A stretch of DNA of 64,000 bases from assembly GCA_015178975.1 (NCBI GenBank), contig WHVD01000044.1, positions 496,001 through 560,000 on the forward strand. Direction: 5' to 3'. How positions within the stretch are numbered: the first letter of the stretch is position 1; each line of letters opens with the position of its first letter. The stretch is from Hysterangium stoloniferum (Eukaryota; Basidiomycota; Agaricomycetes; Hysterangiales; Hysterangiaceae). Made by a program: the position numbers and the translations under genes. Shown here in pieces: positions 58,349 through 64,000 of the stretch. The notes beneath the pieces were generated by a model, which was not told where the DNA came from, did not search any database, and saw nothing but the letters and a program-made list of their open reading frames with translations.

Positions 58349-59930
58349 TTGTATAGAATGTGTACCGTGTCCTATCTTGTGCCTCTATGCACCCTCTTTT
58401 CGTATGTCGACGGTCAATTCGAAGACGCCAGATTCACCGAACCATATCCTCTGAAACGACACCTTGTCCACGCATATCTCATCCGCTGCATCCTAAGGAC
58501 TTGTTTTCTGCCTGATGGTGGGGCTGTCATTATCTTCAGTTTATTCATTTCGTTTTTCATCATATATCGTTTTCAGAACCTGAACACCTCCGTGACGTCT
58601 CCACCTCGACACGCCAATGCGCCTTTATCGCAGAAACCTACATTGCTCAACAAAGTAGCACCGGTATCCCTTGCTTCGGCCTCCTCTGACTACTCTCTGC
58701 ATCACGCTAGGGATTAGCACCTTGGTCCATGCCCAGATGTCGAATTCTTCAAGATGTGGGGATACCCCTGGCTCGCCGCTGATTCCGAGTGGACACGGAG
58801 CATTCATCCCTCCAATACTGCCCCGTTCGTCGTTGTGCCTTAATCCCCTCGCAACACCACCCCTCATCAGGCCTTCCCATCTACATCCCTCCAATACCTA
58901 ACCATCGCTGCTCTCGAGTATGGCCTCCTTTTTCAGTCCGCAGCCTCCCACTTGTCCCCCGCCCACGGCGACTCTACAACAGACAAATCTTGGCTCATCC
59001 ACTACTACGTCCGCCGTTTCTCTCCGCATCCTTTCTAGCCATATAACGCGCTATTGATGTCCTTTTGGTACTGTCTCTGAACGATGCTTAACTTTTGAAG
59101 GAGAGTGCGTCGGGCGTTGGTGTGTGAGAAGGAAGCTTGGGGGGTCAAGGATTATGCATCCTTCATGGCTGGCGATGCTGTGTGGGATCCGGCTATCGTA
59201 GATGAGGAGAATGTGGGGAGACTGGGTTTGGCATGGAAAGCATATGATTGTGGGTTCCGTTCCTTCCTTTTCTTCTTTCGGCGCTTTTTGCTATGATCCC
59301 GGTCACTCGTTCTGTCCCTCGTGATCTGGATCATGGCTACACGCAATGGACGAACTCTAACGCCTCATGCACCCACTCTCCTTCCACCGTTCTACTTTGG
59401 AAGCAATTCGCACGAATGGGAACCCGGTCTTTCAGCGCGATATCAGTCGTCGTCCACAGAAATCGCACAGAAAGTGTGGTCGTTGGAGGATAGAATTATA
59501 ACTGAAGCTTGAAGCTTGTGTGCCTTCCTCCTTTCCCATAGACGCCACAATTCTTACCATCGCCAATACTTCTGCTCATACCTCGCTGTCCCAAGTTCAC
59601 GCCACATTGTCCTCGTTCCTCCGCTGGATTCACCGCTCCCGGCGGCCCCCGTATCCTCTCCGGCACGCCGATGCCCCATGTCCGCTTCCACCCCAATGGG
59701 TAGGCAACGTCATCATTGAAGGAGAAGGGACAAAAGAAGGCCTCGATGATCTTTTGGACAATATGGAGAAGAAGTAGCCGCGAAGCTTGTCAAGAGTATC
59801 GGCGACTTGAATGTGACGTTGGATAAAGGCAATGCGGGGATGGCGTTCATAATTTTCAGGGGCGGGGGGACGCCTGGGGAGGTCTGGATCAAGCGCGTTG
59901 CAGAGAATGAGACGAGTACATCGTATTTAC
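58349..59930 (+). pseudogene. possible decayed or unresolved gene, not identified
   Basis: Several plus-strand pieces look coding: GQFEDARFTEPYPLKRHLVH (about 58410), a hydrophobic stretch VIIFSLFISFFIIYRF (about 58525-58575), FFKMWGYPWLAADSEWT (about 58750), LTIAALEYGLLFQSAASHLS (about 58895-58960), KEAWGVKDYASFMAGDAVWD (about 59130-59190), PLPPQWVGNVIIEGEGTKEG (about 59685-59740) and GNAGMAFIIFRGGGTPGEVW (about 59830-59890). Stops and frame changes separate them. It may be a real multi-exon gene with one membrane segment, or a remnant. I do not know the family. Confidence 0.35.
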
Positions 59931-62640
59931 TTGTATTCAAATGTTATTTTCTTTTCTGTTTGCTTAAATCATTTAAATCATTTAAGATCGTTAAGATGAT
60001 TTAAACCCATTTGAACAAAACAACTTAAAACACATTATAATTTAAAACATTTTATAATATTTAATACAAACACTTGGAAACATTAAAATGGCAGCGGTTG
60101 AGCGGAGTTTGAATTATTTGTGGGAACTAAAGCTTGCTGCGCTAATCCAGGGATAACTAATCCCGGTTATATATATATCTTAGTTGCAACATTTATTTAT
60201 GCCTGACAGTTTCAACTAAGAGTTAAAAGCGGCTGTCTCTTGCTCATGAGTACAATAGTTTTGCTGAGCGGCACTAAATTTCTTCGATAAGAAGCTGGTA
60301 GGCTACTATAACTATACAAAGTAGACCTCATCATTGGAAAGGCGAAATTCAACATTCGCATAAAAACTACGTTAATTGATTGGGAACACTCCATTCCTTT
60401 ACCCTTACCTTTACCCTACTTCAGCTCAACTAAATATGTCTGAGAACGTTCTACCATATTATATCCCTAAACACTTATTCTCATGGTCAAATATGGTTAT
60501 CGTCATCACAGCTCTCTGTTGGAATACCAAGGGATCTACTAATCTCTCATAAAACCATTGTTTTTGTATTTGTAGTCACATTATCTAGTTATAGTATTTA
60601 ATAATGACGGCGACCCTAGTTTCAGGGACATACATATGTGGTGTATTGTTCCGAGCATGATTGAAAGCCTGCAGAAATTCATGGCGTACTGTAATCTTAG
60701 GAATGCAGACGTGAGACTGACATTTTACGAGTAGAGGTATACAATGGGTGCAATATGAGTAGGAGGGTCCGCAAGACCAAGGGGGAATGTGGGGACTGGT
60801 CTACCCCTTGAATTCGCAATGCCTGTGTAATCAGAAAAAAAAAATCAGTATGAAAGCTGAAGGGCGCAGATACAGGAATAACTAGTTCTTAAAGAGTATC
60901 ATAGTAAAACTTGTAATTGTTCAGATTCACTTTCAACGGCGGATATCAAGCTAAGGGCATCTCAAGACGGTCGTGAACGGGCCTATGTCTATATGGTTGT
61001 AATAAAACATCGCTCCAAATGTGATATACAACCAAGTCCAAGCGCAATCCATATTATAAGACCAGAATCGCTGATGAAAGATGTAAAGGTCACCTATAAA
61101 GAGATATGTTTTGAACTGCAATGCCACGTGTGAGCTGCATATAAACAACAAACAACATTGATTGCTAATAAACCGCTAATTCGCCATTTCACCAGGTACA
61201 ACCTTTACTCTTAATAAACTTTACTCACCGTCTAACACCACAACCACCGCAACCATTACGTATACTACCAGCAAGGTTCGAGCTCGGCTTCATGACAAGC
61301 GAGGCGTTGAGGTCGTAGTCAAACTCATTAGACGAGGAAATGTTGATGTCTGCTTGGTTTGTTGAAGGTTGAAAGTGAAATCGAAGTACTCAAGGTGAGT
61401 GGCTTGGTGATCGATTGCATAGAAGCTAAAACCGGCTTTCATACCCTTAGTCTCTCAAATACCTAACCTTGTTCGTCACTGCGCCGTCATCGGGGCCGAC
61501 AGGAGGGGAATAATTCTTCGACTCGACCACATCCTTGCACACCGATACCTAAAAAAAATGCCTACAAGCTTTCGTCCGGCTCATATTAGGCACCTCCTAC
61601 ATTCAACTCGCAAAAGATCGTCCTTTATGGTCTAAGACTCCAGAATCTTCTTCTAGACCGCTTTCGCAACATGATCATCAACTTTGGTTTCACAAAACAG
61701 TTTGAACATCGTTCCAATCACCTTATGGGAGGTCATGCGGTTCACCATGCCACTCGGAACTTGTCATCTAGAGGGCTCGATGTTGGCTCTGCGGTTGATG
61801 TATGGCCCTGTGGAGTTAGGCAATAGCTGCAGGCGGCTTGATTATCAACCTGGCTGAAGTGATAGAAACCGAATATGAAGGCGCTGTAAAGAATGTTCAG
61901 TTGTAGAGGTATAATGACGGATCCTGAGAATAGCACAGACAGGTGGTGAAATCAACGTACCTGCCCTTTGATCATAACCTAGCGAATCTCGACGGCGACA
62001 GCAACAGCATTAGCCTGCTCTACTAATAAATTTTTCAACGCACTGTTAACGGTCCCTAGTGTGCAACCTCCTCTGGATGCTCTCACCAGACCCAAGACGA
62101 CAAGCGGGTCTGCATGAGATCATGGTTCATTCTGTGGTGCCCCGCGACCTACGTGTTATCTGTCCGATCGAAGCGTCGGTGAGCGCGAGAAGGTCGCGAT
62201 GGAGCAACAGAAGAAACGACGGGCGTATCAGCACCAGTGCGCGCCGGTGCTGAGCAGCCCACTGCGCATATTCTTCTAAAACACTTGTCTCTCTTGATTC
62301 TGCAGTTGCTCCTGGTCAAACCAGAGCCGACGTGGCGCGCTCTTGCCTCCCTCCCTACCACTTTTCCATTTCACTGGACCATCAGTGAGCTCAAGAAGGT
62401 TGTGATGAAGCAACCAAGAAGAGGCAGAGGAACAGTGTAGATGCCCGCCGATGCTGAGCAGCAGCTCAGCGCGCAAGTATACTGTCCTCTTTGAGTTCCT
62501 CTATTGCTTACACTACCTGCGGCTACACCTCGCTGGACCATCGCATTTGCGTGTCATTCTATCGGCCACGCTCTGGCCGGTCATCGACACCCCTAGACCT
62601 GACCCGATGCCGACAGAGCGGCCTGTCGATCAAAGTCCAA
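59931..62640. other. no recognisable gene
   Basis: Starts with a TTAAATCATTTAAATCATTT-type AT tract at 59963-60003. Short open frames only. A stretch near 61255-61345 (GVEVVVKLIRRGNVDVCLV) looks protein-like but is isolated. Confidence 0.4.
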
Positions 62641-62646
62641 TAGGGT

Positions 62647-63123
62647 TTGCAGAGGAAGGACCATGCTGAGACGATCGAAGACATCCGCGAAAAGCCCAGA
62701 GAAAGAGAAGGAGAAAGCAGGACGAAAAGACATATCATTCAACTCGAATATCCAGAAGGCGCACAGAAGGAGAAAGAGAAAGAGACAGGAGCAGACGCAA
62801 CAAGACAAGAGGGTACAGGCATATTATTGAACTCGGATATCAGAGGACGCATCGCAGTAGCCCCCAAACGGATATCAACGAACCCACCATCACTCCCACT
62901 AGACGAGATCACACCTCCACGCCGTGCCATCTTCTCAAACGCCGCAGCTTTTAACGTGTCCATTGAAGGTCGGGACGTTGTTCACGCCCTCCAGCCCCCA
63001 CGCCGTTACAACTCACCGAGCCTATTGCAACGGTCAGACTGGCTCAGTCAGTGCTCGACGGGGTCGGTGGGGGCCGATTGTGTCACCGACTTCGTGATGG
63101 AGACTGTGGCTTTGAGAAGATAG
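62647..63123 (+). CDS. hypothetical open frame, 158 codons
   Basis: Glu/Lys/Arg-rich first half (EKPREREGESRTKR, EGAQKEKEKETGA), no known domain. It lies in a region with diverged internal duplications and may be chance coding. Confidence 0.2.
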   Translation: MQRKDHAETIEDIREKPREREGESRTKRHIIQLEYPEGAQKEKEKETGADATRQEGTGILLNSDIRGRIAVAPKRISTNPPSLPLDEITPPRRAIFSNAAAFNVSIEGRDVVHALQPPRRYNSPSLLQRSDWLSQCSTGSVGADCVTDFVMETVALRR

Positions 63124-63149
63124 TGACAGGTGGAATGGCCTGACCTTGT

Positions 63150-63960
63150 CCGATGTGGAGCCTATCAATAGTGCGACGAGTCACTGTGGAAGATGGTGAC
63201 TGTTGCGGAGAAGTGAAACTACAGGAGAATGTAGCTTTATAGGTGGGAAGAAAAGGGGAGGAGGAAGGCCGCTGAACTTAATTTTGGAGTATAAGCAGGT
63301 GAGACGAGTTGATTGATGGGTTGTCGACACTGTTTGACTATGATTGGGTTGACTAATGATTGGTCTCGTTTTGTTTTGTTTACAGCACAATTGGAGATCT
63401 CACGCTATCGTTCGGTTCCGATCGGGAAAAACCAATAAAAAGCCAAAGCGCAGATAGCGCCTGTAGAAGAATGGGAAGTGAACTCCGTCTGCAACTCCTG
63501 CTGCACTGCCTACAGTACCTCCCTGCGGGTTTGAATCTACTTCTACACATATCCTTTTCGTTCCGCCCGCCACAGGCCGTTTTTCTACCCTGTCAGCAAG
63601 AACTAGTTCCGACTGTGCAGTCTTGGAAGATGCGACCTAGACCTCCCTTTTGATCTCAGTGGAGAAAACCCGCTGCGAGCCACAGCTGCAGTCCGATGTG
63701 GTGGACTCCCTCGATAATACGACGAGTAGGAGGAGGTGTCTGTTACCCTGAAAAATGGTGGTGCGAACGCTGTCGAGGGGATGAAGCCAAGGGGGAAAAC
63801 GTTGAACTTGATGACGGTGCCTATAAGCAGGTGCATGGCGTCGATTGTTGCTTTTTTTTATTATCGTTTGGCAATAGTTGGGTGTACTAGTACGTCGCTT
63901 GGTTTAGTTTACAGCACAATTAAAGAGCCCGTGATGAACCTTTTGGAAACAGTTGAGATC
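63150..63960. repeat. diverged tandem duplication, about 530 bp period
   Basis: Similar blocks recur in order: GCGACGAGTCACTG (63173) and TACGACGAGTAGGAGG (63718); a TATAAGCAGGTG stretch (63290 and 63821); TGTTTACAGCACAATT (63378) and AGTTTACAGCACAATT (63908). The rest is only loosely alike. An older third copy may lie at 62060-62500, where CTGAGCAGC..CTCAGC-type blocks recur. Confidence 0.5.
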
Positions 63961-64000
63961 GAGAAGCACAAAGAAGACAGCAAGAAAGGTCCGCGCAACA

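Overview
This is a nuclear fungal window, most likely from a mushroom-forming basidiomycete (Agaricomycetes). Host genes are split by many short GT-AG introns of about 48-70 bases. The families seen (a SIKE-like STRIPAK coiled-coil protein, an esterase-NACHT-ankyrin NLR, chromodomain Ty3 retrotransposons, Tc1 and hAT elements) fit a repeat-rich, perhaps ectomycorrhizal, agaric genome. The species cannot be read from the sequence.

Left arm (1-13.4 kb), conserved genes. After an uncertain gene at about 0.5-0.9 kb come eIF2D/Tma64 (+, 1383-3566) and the 18S rRNA dimethyltransferase Dim1 (-, 3664-4932), tail to tail 97 bp apart. A SIKE/FGFR1OP2-like coiled-coil protein (-, 5421-6867) and a PHD-finger protein (+, 6966-9834) then diverge from a 98-bp spacer. 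An Aa_trans amino-acid transporter (+, 10965-13427) ends the arm. I assembled the exons of eIF2D, Dim1 and the SIKE-like gene by hand and they keep an open frame throughout.

Middle (15.9-49.4 kb), a nest of transposable elements. Ty3 chromovirus element 2 (minus strand) was entered by a sister copy, element 1 (plus strand, target duplication GAATT). The 5' LTR of element 1 was entered by a Tc1/mariner element (TA duplication), and that by a solo LTR (ATACC duplication). Element 2 carries three further insertions, one of which holds a second Tc1 element. Both chromovirus copies carry an extra spliced gene on the strand opposite gag-pol, encoding a coiled coil and a Zn2Cys6-like cluster. Element 1 shows a Tf1-like self-priming signature. 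Element 2 is fused to a different Ty3 element (element 3). Further right are a 24-bp minisatellite, other Ty3 fragments, a hAT remnant and a TA-flanked miniature element.

Right arm (48.4-64 kb). A ten-exon NLR-type gene (-, 49425-55983) encodes about 2014 residues: an alpha/beta-hydrolase, a NACHT NTPase and 35 nearly identical 33-residue ankyrin repeats. Its array appears to have been cut at the 3' end by an insertion, with decayed repeats left beyond it. Past it lie a fimbrin calponin-homology pseudogene and about 7 kb with short direct repeats and no gene I could identify.
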